A program made the translations under genes and the position numbers. Of a DNA stretch of 18,676 nt, positions 1-8,073 are shown piece by piece; the first letter of the stretch is position 1; each line of letters starts with the position of its first letter. Source of the stretch: JAILLW01 sp045640905 (GTDB lineage Bacteria > Bacillota > Clostridia > Lachnospirales > Lachnospiraceae); contig JAZUFW010000066.1 in assembly GCA_045640905.1 (NCBI GenBank), forward strand, positions 1 to 18,676, given 5' to 3'. A model generated the notes under the pieces. The model saw only the letters and a program-made list of their open reading frames with translations, did no database searches and was not told the DNA's origin.

Positions 1-693
1 TTGTCCGAAATCGTTGAAGATGAGATTCCGAATGCAAACGTTTGTGTTCTGTGCGGACCTTCACATGCGGAAGAGGTCGGTAAAGGAATTCCCACAACTA
101 TAGTTGCGGGAGCAAAGGACAAAGAAACTGCTTTGTTTTTACAGAAAGTATTCATGTCCGATGTTTTCAGAGTATATATAAGCTCCGATATTTTGGGAAT
201 GGAGCTGGGTGCAGCTTTAAAGAATGTAGTTGCACTAGCTGCCGGTATTGCTGACGGTTTGGGATACGGTGATAATACCAAAGCTGCATTGATTACCAGA
301 GGAATTGCCGAGATTACGAGACTCGGAATTACCATGGGCGGTCGTATCGAAACCTTTTACGGCTTAACCGGAATTGGTGATTTGATTGTTACGTGTGCAT
401 CAATGCATTCTCGTAACAGAAGAGCGGGAATTTTGATCGGCGAAGGCAAATCTTATGAGGAAGCCATGAGTGAAGTTAAGCAGATTGTTGAAGGCGTTTA
501 TGCTGCAAAGGCCGGATTATTGTTGGCACAAAAGTACAATGTTTCTATGCCTATTATTGAACAGGTAAACAAAATCCTTTTTGACAATGTCAATGCTGCA
601 GATGCCGTTAAAGAATTGATGATTCGTGAAGGCAAAGTTGAGAACATGGATTTAAGAAAACTTTATTCAAATAATACTGAGGATTTATGGTAA
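1..693 (+). CDS. gpsA: NAD(P)H-dependent glycerol-3-phosphate dehydrogenase, 5' truncated by window edge
   Basis: This enzyme reduces dihydroxyacetone phosphate to sn-glycerol 3-phosphate in the cytosol, the first committed precursor of phospholipids. The 230 visible residues cover the end of the Rossmann domain and the whole helical C-terminal domain. The GPSHAEEV segment (about 19-26 of the fragment) and the LKNVVALAAGIADGLGYG block with catalytic Lys74 are family hallmarks, as are the GDNTKAALITRG stretch and the substrate-binding Arg run near 138-141. The family is usually about 330-340 residues, so roughly 100 N-terminal residues, including the GxGxxG nucleotide loop, lie upstream of the window. 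The TTG at base 1 is an internal Leu codon, not a start. The stop codon overlaps the start region of the following AAA+ gene, so the two are probably cotranscribed. In many Firmicutes gpsA follows der and plsY, which would lie outside this window. Confidence 0.96.
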   Translation: MSEIVEDEIPNANVCVLCGPSHAEEVGKGIPTTIVAGAKDKETALFLQKVFMSDVFRVYISSDILGMELGAALKNVVALAAGIADGLGYGDNTKAALITRGIAEITRLGITMGGRIETFYGLTGIGDLIVTCASMHSRNRRAGILIGEGKSYEEAMSEVKQIVEGVYAAKAGLLLAQKYNVSMPIIEQVNKILFDNVNAADAVKELMIREGKVENMDLRKLYSNNTEDLW

Positions 694-1505
694 TGAACGA
701 TAACTTTCAAAGTACAAAAGAATATGTTGCCAGTGCGGAATTAATGTCCGCCGTTAATGTGGCCATTGCGTTAAAGAAGCCTTTATTGATTAAGGGTGAG
801 CCCGGCACAGGAAAGACAATGCTGGCCGAAGCGGTAGCCAATTCATTAAATAAGAAACTTATTGTCTGGAATATAAAATCTACGACAAAGGCACAGGACG
901 GTCTTTATATGTATGATACCATTCAGAGACTTTATGACGGGCAATTCGGCGAAGAAGGTGTCGATGATATTGCTCATTATATTAAGTTGGGTAAATTGGG
1001 TGAAGCATTCACGGCAGAAGAACAGGTTATTTTGCTGATTGATGAAATAGATAAAGCCGATTTGGAGTTTCCGAATGATTTATTATGGGAACTTGATCAA
1101 ATGGAGTTCTATATTCATGAAACAAAAGAAACAGTTAAAGCAAAACAAAGACCTATAGTAATTATTACGTCAAATGCCGAAAAGGAATTGCCCGATGCAT
1201 TTTTGAGAAGGTGTATATTCCACTATATAGATTTTCCGGATGCTGATTTGATGGAGGAAATAGTAAAAGTTCATTTCCCCGAGGTTGAAGAGAATTTACT
1301 TAAAAATGCAATGGATGTTTTCTATGCGATAAGAAGCATCAAAGATATACGTAAGAAACCTTCAACTTCAGAACTGATTGACTGGATTAATGCTTTGCAG
1401 ATAGCAGGCATAAGCGCAGACAGAATTAAGTCCGAATTACCTTTTATCGGTGTTATCGTTAAAAAGGATGAAGACCTTGAAATAGCTAAATCAAATGTTT
1501 ACTAA
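693..1505 (+). CDS. MoxR-family AAA+ ATPase
   Basis: Predicted cytosolic AAA+ ATPase of the MoxR branch, which typically acts with a VWA-domain partner as a chaperone or metal-insertion machine. Using the start at 693 (270 residues), Walker A GEPGTGKT is at 35-42, Walker B LLIDE at 114-118 (D117, E118), sensor-1 Asn is N161 in ITSN, and an Arg-finger pair R172/R173 lies in the DAFLRRC motif. The length is normal for a compact MoxR core. Two in-frame starts exist, ATG at 687 and ATG at 693. The GAGGA at 679-683 lies only 3 bases from the first but 9 from the second, so 693 is preferred; it forms a TAATG overlap with the gpsA stop. The gene overlaps the next one, encoding a VWA protein, by 11 bases, which implies translational coupling. 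The client or process is unknown. The family call is secure, the function is not. Confidence 0.9.
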   Translation: MNDNFQSTKEYVASAELMSAVNVAIALKKPLLIKGEPGTGKTMLAEAVANSLNKKLIVWNIKSTTKAQDGLYMYDTIQRLYDGQFGEEGVDDIAHYIKLGKLGEAFTAEEQVILLIDEIDKADLEFPNDLLWELDQMEFYIHETKETVKAKQRPIVIITSNAEKELPDAFLRRCIFHYIDFPDADLMEEIVKVHFPEVEENLLKNAMDVFYAIRSIKDIRKKPSTSELIDWINALQIAGISADRIKSELPFIGVIVKKDEDLEIAKSNVY

Positions 1506-2703
1506 GTTTTTTTACACATTAAAAGCCAAGGGCTTAAATATAACTTTAAAAGAATGGCTTTGTCTTATTGAAGCACTTGATATGGGACTTGCCGAATCAA
1601 ATCTTACTTCGTTTTATTATTTATCAAGAATGATATTGGTAAAGTCCGAAACGGAGTTTGATAAATTTGATGCGGCCTTTGAAGAAACTTTTAAAGGGAT
1701 AAAAAGCGAAAACGAGATAACCAGACAAATGCTTCGATGGCTTGATAAATCCGAATTAACCGATATGGTTAGCGAGCAGGACAAGCATCGAATGAATGAA
1801 CAGGACGGCATCTTTAACGATTTGTCAAAGGAAGATGCCGAAAAGAAATTTAAGGACAGATTAAGGGATCAGGATTCCGAACATAACGGTGGCTCTTTCT
1901 GGATAGGTGCCATGGGTAAAACTTATTTCGGAAATACCGGAGGAGCGGCCGGAGGCATCAGAGTCGGAGGAACTACAGGATATCAAACTGCATTTTCCGT
2001 TATCGGTGCCAAAAAGTATCGCGATTTCAGAGAAGATAAAGTAATTGATAACCGTCAGTTTCAGGTTGCCTTACGAAAACTGCGTCAATTTAGTACAAAG
2101 CTTGATATTCCAAAGACAGAACTTGATATTGATGGTACAATAAACAAAACCTGCAATAACGGCGGTTGCTTACAGATTGTTATGGAAAAGCCGCGAAAGA
2201 ATTCTGTCAAGCTTTTGCTTTTGATGGATTCGGGCGGAACCATGATTCCGTATACAACGCTTTTGAGTGAACTGTTTCAATCTGTTAATAAATCAAATCA
2301 TTATAAAGATGTTAAATCATATTTCTTTCATAATTGTATTTATTCCCATCTTTATAAGACACCGGAATGTGAAAACGGCGATTGGATTGAAACGGAATGG
2401 ATGTTTAGAAATTTAGATTCCGATTATAAAGTCATTATTGTCGGTGATGCAGCCATGGCTCCGGAAGAACTGTATTCCGATACAGGTAACTACAGAGGCC
2501 CCAATGATGGGCTTTCCGGTTACGAATGGTTGACATTATTAAAACGCCATTATAAAAAGGTAGTATGGCTTAATCCTAAAATGGCGCCGGGACATGCACC
2601 TTGGCGTGAAGCCGAAACTGCCGTTAAAGAAATGTTCCCTATGTATAAACTTACAGTTAAGGGATTAAACGAAGCAATGAATAAATTAATGATAAATAAA
2701 TAG
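1495..2703 (+). CDS. CoxE-like VWA domain protein, partner of MoxR ATPase
   Basis: A 402-residue protein with no visible signal peptide or membrane segment, so probably cytosolic. The N-terminal half is helical and charged, with a Gly-rich stretch near 140-160. The C-terminal half carries a VWA fold. Its metal-ion-dependent adhesion site reads DSGGTM from D245, followed by the FFHNCIY strand, then IIVGDAAMAPEEL and a VVWLNP strand, and it ends in a conserved-looking MYKLTVKGLNEA segment. These blocks match, from memory, the CoxE/COG3825-type VWA family that sits beside MoxR ATPases in many bacteria. In that family the site is DxGGS/T instead of the classical DxSxS. The start ATG lies inside the end of the ATPase gene, so the pair is almost certainly translated together. 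The likely role is to present a client to the ATPase. No client is evident from the neighbours gpsA and tyrS. Confidence 0.87.
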   Translation: MFTKFFYTLKAKGLNITLKEWLCLIEALDMGLAESNLTSFYYLSRMILVKSETEFDKFDAAFEETFKGIKSENEITRQMLRWLDKSELTDMVSEQDKHRMNEQDGIFNDLSKEDAEKKFKDRLRDQDSEHNGGSFWIGAMGKTYFGNTGGAAGGIRVGGTTGYQTAFSVIGAKKYRDFREDKVIDNRQFQVALRKLRQFSTKLDIPKTELDIDGTINKTCNNGGCLQIVMEKPRKNSVKLLLLMDSGGTMIPYTTLLSELFQSVNKSNHYKDVKSYFFHNCIYSHLYKTPECENGDWIETEWMFRNLDSDYKVIIVGDAAMAPEELYSDTGNYRGPNDGLSGYEWLTLLKRHYKKVVWLNPKMAPGHAPWREAETAVKEMFPMYKLTVKGLNEAMNKLMINK

Positions 2704-2719
2704 AAATGAGGATATTGAG

Positions 2720-3940
2720 ATGACTATTTTTGACGAATTAAAAGAAAGAGGACTGCTTGCTCAGTTAACTGACGAAGAAGAAATTAAAAACTTAATTAAC
2801 AACGGTAAAGCAACCTTTTATATAGGTTTTGATCCTACTGCCGATTCCCTTCATGTCGGTCATTTTATGGCTTTATGTTTGATGAAGAGATTACAGATGG
2901 CAGGAAACAAACCTATTGCTCTGGTAGGCGGCGGCACCGGTATGATCGGCGATCCTTCCGGCAGAACCGATATGAGAACCATGATGACCAAAGAAACAAT
3001 TGAACATAACTGCGAATGCTTTAAAAAGCAAATGTCCAAATTTATTGATTTCGGTGAAGGAAAGGCCATGATGGTAAATAATGCCGATTGGCTTTTGGAT
3101 CTTAACTATGTTGAATTTATCAGAGATATAGGACCTCATTTTTCCGTAAATAATATGTTAAGAGCTGAATGCTACAAACAGCGTATGGAAAAAGGATTGT
3201 CATTCCTGGAGTTCAACTACATGTTGATGCAGAGCTACGATTTCTACGAGTTATACAGAAGATACGGCTGCAACATGCAGTTCGGCGGTGATGACCAGTG
3301 GTCGAATATGCTTGGCGGAACCGAACTTATCCGTCGTAAACTCGGTAAGGATGCATATGCCATGACCATTACTTTGTTGCTTAATTCCGAAGGCAAGAAG
3401 ATGGGTAAAACAGCCAAAGGTGCTGTATGGCTTGACCCCGAAAAGACTTCTCCTTTTGAATTCTTCCAGTACTGGAGAAATGTCGGAGACGACGATGTTA
3501 TTAAGTGCCTCAAAATGCTTACGTTCTTGCCTCTTGAAGAAATCAAGGAAATGGAAAAGTGGGAAGGTGCAGACCTTAATAAAGCCAAGGAAATTTTGGC
3601 TCATGAACTTACAGAATTGGTACACGGAAAAGAAGAAGCAGATAAAGCTTTGGAAAGCGCCAAGGCTTTGTTCTCACAAGGCTCTTCCGAAAATATGCCT
3701 ACATACAACCTGACGGAGGATGATTTTGTTGACGGCAAGATAGATATCGTTTCTTTGTTGGTAAAGAGCGGTTTGGTAGTTTCCAGATCTGACGGAAGAA
3801 GAGCTGTCGATCAGGGTGGCGCAACAGTTAACGATGAAAAGGTTACCGATTTCAGAACCTCTTATGATAAGAGTGTATTTGAAGGTGACGGCATAGTATT
3901 AAAGCGCGGAAAGAAGAATTTCAGAAAAATTGTTTTATAA
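2720..3940 (+). CDS. tyrS: Tyrosyl-tRNA synthetase
   Basis: Class I aminoacyl-tRNA synthetase that charges tRNA-Tyr with tyrosine in the cytosol. The protein has 406 residues, in the normal bacterial range. The HIGH signature is HVGH at 45-48, within a FDPTADSLHVGH block, and the KMSKS loop is KMGKT at 227-231, the usual TyrRS variant. The tyrosine-binding region FLEFNYMLMQSYDF and the FGGDDQWSN motif are both present. The C-terminal 70 residues look like an S4 RNA-binding domain (LLVKSGLVVSRSDGRRAVDQGG). The start is supported by GAGGA at 2708-2712, seven bases upstream. The 16-base gap to the VWA gene holds no terminator or promoter, so it may be read from upstream. No T-box leader is visible, although many Firmicutes tyrS genes have one. 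Confidence 0.98.
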   Translation: MTIFDELKERGLLAQLTDEEEIKNLINNGKATFYIGFDPTADSLHVGHFMALCLMKRLQMAGNKPIALVGGGTGMIGDPSGRTDMRTMMTKETIEHNCECFKKQMSKFIDFGEGKAMMVNNADWLLDLNYVEFIRDIGPHFSVNNMLRAECYKQRMEKGLSFLEFNYMLMQSYDFYELYRRYGCNMQFGGDDQWSNMLGGTELIRRKLGKDAYAMTITLLLNSEGKKMGKTAKGAVWLDPEKTSPFEFFQYWRNVGDDDVIKCLKMLTFLPLEEIKEMEKWEGADLNKAKEILAHELTELVHGKEEADKALESAKALFSQGSSENMPTYNLTEDDFVDGKIDIVSLLVKSGLVVSRSDGRRAVDQGGATVNDEKVTDFRTSYDKSVFEGDGIVLKRGKKNFRKIVL

Positions 3941-3956
3941 TTTTCGGAGGTAATGT

Positions 3957-4778
3957 ATGAATCCTGTATATGAAAAATTAATTAACAGTTATGAATCCAT
4001 TAAAGACAGAATCCCTTTGACACCCAAGGTTGCTTTGGTTTTGGGTTCCGGACTTGGAAATTATGCCGACACCATGAAAGTTGTCGGAGAAATCGATTAT
4101 AAAGAAATCAAGGATTTCCCTGTTTCTACCATACCCGGACATGCAGGAAAGTTTATTTTCGGTTATGTTGGAGAGGTTCCTGTAGTATGCATGAAAGGAA
4201 GAGTACATTATTACGAAGGTTATGCCATTTCTGATGTAGTACTTCCCTGCAGATTGATGCATAAAATGGGCGCTGAAATTTTGTTTTTAACAAATGCTTC
4301 CGGCGGACTTAATAAAGATTTTAAAGCAGGCGATTTTATGCTTATAACAGATCATATTTCCTGCTTTGCTCCCAATCCTTTAATAGGACCCAATGTCGAT
4401 GAACTGGGAACCAGATTCCCCGATATGTCACATGTATATGACGTTGAATTACAGGATGTAATCAGAAATGCCGCAAAAACAAACGGTATTGAGTTAAAGG
4501 AAGGAATCTATACACAGTTAACAGGACCTTCGTTTGAGTCGCCTGCCGAAATTCGTATGTTAAAAACTTTGGGAACGGATGCTGTCGGCATGTCTACCGT
4601 TGTTGAAGCAATAGCAGCAAACCATATGGGTATGAAGATATGCGGTATTTCCTGCGTATGTAACCTCGCAGCAGGCATGTCACCTACACCGTTAACACAT
4701 GAAGAGGTTCAGGAAGCTTCCTTAAAGGCAGCACCTTTATTTGAAAAACTTGTTACAGAATCAATCAAAGCATTCTAG
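3957..4778 (+). CDS. punA: Purine nucleoside phosphorylase (trimeric, PunA/PNP-I type)
   Basis: Cleaves purine (deoxy)nucleosides with phosphate to the free base and (deoxy)ribose 1-phosphate. The 273-residue length and the motifs fit the trimeric, mammalian-like family, not the hexameric DeoD type. Visible are the phosphate loop VLGSGLG, the GRVHYYEGY segment with its His/Glu pair, TNASGGL, the LTGPSFESPAE substrate loop with its Glu, VGMSTVVEA, and the GISCVCNLAAGM segment. The Asn in that last motif is the residue that, in this family, favours 6-oxopurines (inosine, guanosine). GGAGG at 3946-3950 lies six bases from the ATG. The gene sits 16 bases after tyrS and 11 before cytidine deaminase, starting a nucleoside-salvage run. 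The symbol is a best match and could equally be given as pnp. Confidence 0.95.
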   Translation: MNPVYEKLINSYESIKDRIPLTPKVALVLGSGLGNYADTMKVVGEIDYKEIKDFPVSTIPGHAGKFIFGYVGEVPVVCMKGRVHYYEGYAISDVVLPCRLMHKMGAEILFLTNASGGLNKDFKAGDFMLITDHISCFAPNPLIGPNVDELGTRFPDMSHVYDVELQDVIRNAAKTNGIELKEGIYTQLTGPSFESPAEIRMLKTLGTDAVGMSTVVEAIAANHMGMKICGISCVCNLAAGMSPTPLTHEEVQEASLKAAPLFEKLVTESIKAF

Positions 4779-4789
4779 GAGCAATTCTT

Positions 4790-5278
4790 ATGAAAAGAGA
4801 ATTCATTAAAGACGATAACGACGAAATGAATGAACGACTTGTTACTTTGCTTAAAGCAGTTCCTGTTCGTGATTTGATTTCCAGTGCAATTAAAGCGAGA
4901 GAATACTCATATTGCCCGTATTCCGAATATGCTGTCGGCGCAGCATTGCTTACCAAAGACGGAAAAACCTTTACGGGCTGTAACATTGAAAATGCTGCAT
5001 ACGGTCCCAGCAATTGTGCTGAGAGAACAGCTTTTTTCAAAGCTGTATCTGAAGGTGTAAAAAAGTTCAAAGCTATTGCCATTGTAGGTTCTCCGAAAGG
5101 AAAGAAGATTGACCAATTTGCATTTCCCTGCGGTGTGTGCAGACAGGTAATGATGGAGTTTTGCGATCCTGATTCTTTTGTTGTTATTGTTGCAAAGTCA
5201 GAGACCGACTATAAAGTTTATGCTTTGTGTGAACTTATTCCCGAAGGTTTTGGTCCTGCTAATTTAGAGAAGGCTTAA
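4790..5278 (+). CDS. cdd: Cytidine deaminase
   Basis: Zinc enzyme converting cytidine and deoxycytidine to (deoxy)uridine in pyrimidine salvage. The zinc and catalytic residues are all present: C76-A77-E78 in the NCAERTAFF motif (Glu78 is the proton shuttle) and C114/C117 in PCGVCRQ. The substrate-binding NIENAAYG segment precedes them. The protein has 162 residues against about 130 for the typical tetrameric enzyme. The excess is an acidic N-terminal tail of about 24 residues before the usual VRDLISSAIKAREYSYCPYS opening. The start at 4790 is favoured by AGGAG at 4777-4781, eight bases upstream and overlapping the preceding stop. The internal ATG at 4826 has no such site. The gene is flanked by punA and an amidohydrolase, consistent with a salvage operon. 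Confidence 0.95.
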   Translation: MKREFIKDDNDEMNERLVTLLKAVPVRDLISSAIKAREYSYCPYSEYAVGAALLTKDGKTFTGCNIENAAYGPSNCAERTAFFKAVSEGVKKFKAIAIVGSPKGKKIDQFAFPCGVCRQVMMEFCDPDSFVVIVAKSETDYKVYALCELIPEGFGPANLEKA

Positions 5279-5279
5279 T

Positions 5280-6566
5280 ATGAAAATCAGACTTTATAAT
5301 GCCAGGATATTATCGATGGTTTCCGGAGAAGATATTTTCGAAGGAGAAATTCATATTTCGGACAATAGAATTTCAGCAATTGTCAAATCAGGGGAAACAT
5401 TTGATGAAACGACATTTGATGAAGAAATCGATTGCAATAAAAATTTATTAATGCCCGGATTCAAAAATGCTCATACTCATTCGGGTATGAGTGTTTTACG
5501 TTCGTTGGCAGATGATTTACCGCTTGATAAGTGGTTAAATGAATCCATTTTCCCTGTAGAAGCAAAGCTTTCCGATAAAGATATTTACGAAACAACAAAA
5601 CTGTCTGTTTTGGAATATTTGACCAGCGGAATTACGTCATGTTTTGACATGTATTTGACGCCTGAATCAATTGCTGATGCGATGGATGATATGGGATTTC
5701 GTTGTGTCCAGGTCGGTGCAATGAATAATTTCAGTCAAAATACTGCTTTGCTTGAAAAGATGTATCTTGAATACAATAAAAAGGATTCGCTTCAGTCATA
5801 TATTCTCGGTTTTCATGCCGAATATACGACTTCCGAAGAAAATATGAAAGCTATTTCGGCGTTGGTTCATAAATACAAAGCTCCGTGTTTTGTTCATTTG
5901 TCGGAAACCGCTTCGGAAGTTGAAGGTTGTATCGAACGTCATAAATTGACTCCGATGGCATACCTGGATTCTCTTGGTATGTTTGATTTCGGCGGCGGAA
6001 TTTATCACGGTATTTATCTTGATGATAATGATATAGAGATTATCAAAAAGCACAAATTGTCTGTTGTTACAAATCCTGCCTCCAATTTAAAACTTGCTTC
6101 GGGAATCTGTCCTATTTCAAAGTTGATGAATAACGGCATAAATATAGCAATAGGAACAGACGGACCGGCATCAAACAATTGTCTTGATATGTTTCGAGAA
6201 ATGTTTTTGGTTTCATCGCTTGCAAAGTATCTTGACGGTGATGCATCGAGTGTCGATGCAATTGAAGTATTAAAAATGGCTACCGTAAACGGAGCAAAAG
6301 CAATGCGTCTTGATGAGTGTGACGTTTTGGCAAAAGGTAGATTGGCTGATATTATTATGCTTGATTTAAATATGCCCAATATGCAGCCTATTAACAATAT
6401 TCCTAAAAACATTGTATATTCAGGTTCCAAAATCAATGTCAAAATGACGATGATTAACGGATGCATATTGTATAAAGACGGAAAATTCAATCTTCCTAAC
6501 GGAAACAGTGAAGCGGAGATTTATAAAAAAGTTACGCAGATCAAAGAAAGAGTAATAGATGATTGA
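5280..6566 (+). CDS. mtaD: Amidohydrolase, MTA/SAH (5'-deoxyadenosine) deaminase type
   Basis: Metal-dependent hydrolase of the amidohydrolase superfamily, 428 residues with a beta-sandwich before and after a TIM barrel. Visible metal and catalytic residues are H65 and H67 in NAHTHSGM, H179 in FHAEYT, H206 with E209 in VHLSE, H243, and D294 in GTDGPAS. The SNLKLASG block is typical of enzymes that deaminate 5'-methylthioadenosine, S-adenosylhomocysteine and related adenosines. A guanine-deaminase or chlorohydrolase-like role is less likely but cannot be excluded by eye. The start ATG follows the cdd stop by one base, with an AGAAGG-like site just inside cdd. The gene's end overlaps the MutS-like gene by eight bases. 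Placement after punA and cdd argues for a nucleoside substrate. The symbol is tentative; the substrate is inferred from motif and context only. Confidence 0.83.
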   Translation: MKIRLYNARILSMVSGEDIFEGEIHISDNRISAIVKSGETFDETTFDEEIDCNKNLLMPGFKNAHTHSGMSVLRSLADDLPLDKWLNESIFPVEAKLSDKDIYETTKLSVLEYLTSGITSCFDMYLTPESIADAMDDMGFRCVQVGAMNNFSQNTALLEKMYLEYNKKDSLQSYILGFHAEYTTSEENMKAISALVHKYKAPCFVHLSETASEVEGCIERHKLTPMAYLDSLGMFDFGGGIYHGIYLDDNDIEIIKKHKLSVVTNPASNLKLASGICPISKLMNNGINIAIGTDGPASNNCLDMFREMFLVSSLAKYLDGDASSVDAIEVLKMATVNGAKAMRLDECDVLAKGRLADIIMLDLNMPNMQPINNIPKNIVYSGSKINVKMTMINGCILYKDGKFNLPNGNSEAEIYKKVTQIKERVIDD

Positions 6567-8016
6567 AACTTATTGTGAAGCGCATAAAGGCGAAAACTAT
6601 ATAGATGACATTACGTTTAATGATTTGTCATTGGGCAAAGTTTTTGACAAAATTAATCATTGTGAGAGTTCCCTCGGAGATGAAGTTTTGTATTTTCTTT
6701 TCCGAAATCCCGTTATTTCGCATGATGAAAGTCAAAATAGGGGGAGAAGAATAAAAGAGATAGAAGATAATCCGCAGGGAATATCGAATTCTATATCACA
6801 ATTAAAGAAAATCTCAAGATTAAAAAAGATATCCTGTTTCGAATATTTATATTTTCTTGAAAATGCTCCCGGCATAAATTCAATTAATCTATATTTGCCG
6901 ATTGTATTGATTATTATCGGTCTGGTTTTGCTTTTTACTTTTCCGACGTTCGGAATAATTGCACTGGCTGTATGCATTGTAATCAATATGATTACATATT
7001 TTAAAAAGCATAATCTGATTTTGCCGTATTTAAACAGTTTTGCATATATTTCCAAAGCAATAAAATATGGTTTGCAAATTCCGTTTATAGAAAAAGATAA
7101 ATATGAAGAATTGAAAAAGCTAAAAAATGTTTCCGTGTTTTTAGGTAATATGAACGGAATAACGGTAAACGGTGGTAGCGGTTCTGTTCTTGATGCTGTG
7201 TTGGAACTTCTAAAACTTATTTTTCATTACGACATCATTTATTTTTATAATCTTTTGGATAAATTTAAAAAGAACTATCAAACTATTGATTCATTTTTGT
7301 TTGACTTAGGTCAAATTGATGCTTATATCGGAATAATACAATTCAGAAAAGGTCTTTCATTTTATTCGGTCCCTGAATTTGTCGAAACGCAAAAGTACTT
7401 TGAAGCCGAAGATTTATACCATCCGCTTATTGATAATCCGGTATCCAACAGCATTAAAGCCGATCAAAGCATATTGTTAACCGGATGTAATGCTTCCGGA
7501 AAGTCTACTTTTTTACGTACGGTTGCCATTAATGCTTTGCTTGCCCAAAGTATTAATACTGTTTTGGCCAAATCATATAAAGCTTCGTTCTTTTATGTAA
7601 TGTCATCCATGTCGGTTACGGATGACGTGATCAAAGGCGACAGCCTCTATATGGCTGAGATTAAAGCGTTAAAACGTATCGTAAAAATGATAGAACAAAG
7701 AAACGATTGTTTATGTTTTGTAGATGAGGTATTAAAGGGAACAAATACAAAAGAACGTATTGCTGCAGGTCGCAGTATCCTCGAATATCTTTATACTAAA
7801 GCTTTATGTTTTGCTTCGACGCATGATATTGAATTGACAACCTTGTTGGAAAAGCAATATGCAAACTATCATTTCGGTGAAAATATAGATGAAAATAATA
7901 TTTCTTTTGATTACAAGTTAAAAGAAGGACCGGCAACAGCCAATAATGCTATTAAATTGCTGAAATTCATTGAATTTCCCGATGACATAGTAAAGAATGC
8001 ATATAATTACATTTAA
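6559..8016 (+). CDS. Membrane-anchored MutS domain V ATPase (not canonical MutS)
   Basis: A 485-residue protein with the ATPase domain of the MutS family at its C-terminus. Walker A TGCNASGKST has G309, K315 and S316; Walker B is FVDEVLKGTN with D389/E390; a STHD motif follows. The N-terminal mismatch-recognition domain with its Phe-x-Glu clamp is absent, so this is not the mismatch-repair protein. Instead, residues about 113-150 form two adjacent hydrophobic segments (around IVLIIIGLVLLF and GIIALAVCIVINMI), suggesting a hairpin membrane anchor. The middle region looks like the MutS lever/clamp helices. Similar MutS-related proteins are common in Clostridia but, to my knowledge, have no assigned function. 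ATG at 6559 overlaps the amidohydrolase stop (ATGATTGA), and its ribosome-binding site is weak, implying coupled translation. The neighbouring salvage genes do not suggest a role. Confidence 0.84.
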   Translation: MIETYCEAHKGENYIDDITFNDLSLGKVFDKINHCESSLGDEVLYFLFRNPVISHDESQNRGRRIKEIEDNPQGISNSISQLKKISRLKKISCFEYLYFLENAPGINSINLYLPIVLIIIGLVLLFTFPTFGIIALAVCIVINMITYFKKHNLILPYLNSFAYISKAIKYGLQIPFIEKDKYEELKKLKNVSVFLGNMNGITVNGGSGSVLDAVLELLKLIFHYDIIYFYNLLDKFKKNYQTIDSFLFDLGQIDAYIGIIQFRKGLSFYSVPEFVETQKYFEAEDLYHPLIDNPVSNSIKADQSILLTGCNASGKSTFLRTVAINALLAQSINTVLAKSYKASFFYVMSSMSVTDDVIKGDSLYMAEIKALKRIVKMIEQRNDCLCFVDEVLKGTNTKERIAAGRSILEYLYTKALCFASTHDIELTTLLEKQYANYHFGENIDENNISFDYKLKEGPATANNAIKLLKFIEFPDDIVKNAYNYI

Positions 8017-8017
8017 G

Positions 8018-8046
8018 TTGCCAAATGTCAGCTTGTTTTTTATAAT
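8018..8046 (+). promoter_or_regulatory. Sigma-A-type promoter for small membrane protein and WYL regulator
   Basis: TTGCCA at 8018-8023 and TATAAT at 8041-8046 are separated by 17 bases, giving a 5/6 match at -35 and a perfect -10. It lies in the 57-base gap right after the MutS-like stop, and the predicted start of transcription near 8053 leaves about 20 bases of leader. It makes 8053-9245 an independent transcription unit. Confidence 0.8.
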
Positions 8047-8073
8047 AAATATTTGAAAGGCGGTTACATATTT

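Noticed and set aside
1..3. TTG at base 1 as the gpsA start.
   Set aside because: The protein would lack the Rossmann nucleotide-binding loop and about 100 residues; the window simply begins inside the gene.
2227..2244. Non-classical metal site (DSGGTM in place of DxSxS) in the VWA protein looked like a broken MIDAS.
   Set aside because: A DxGGS/T site, together with the downstream FHNC and WLNP blocks, is to my knowledge the normal form in the CoxE/COG3825-type VWA family, so it is a family trait and not decay.
3420..3713. A 97-codon open frame in another + frame inside tyrS.
   Set aside because: It lies wholly within a well-conserved synthetase gene, has no ribosome-binding site and encodes no recognisable motif.
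6014..6490. A 158-codon open frame on the - strand opposite the amidohydrolase gene.
   Set aside because: It is a shadow of a secure coding region. The other antisense frames (for example opposite tyrS, nrdD and the hydrogenase gene) were dropped for the same reason: no start signals and no family features.
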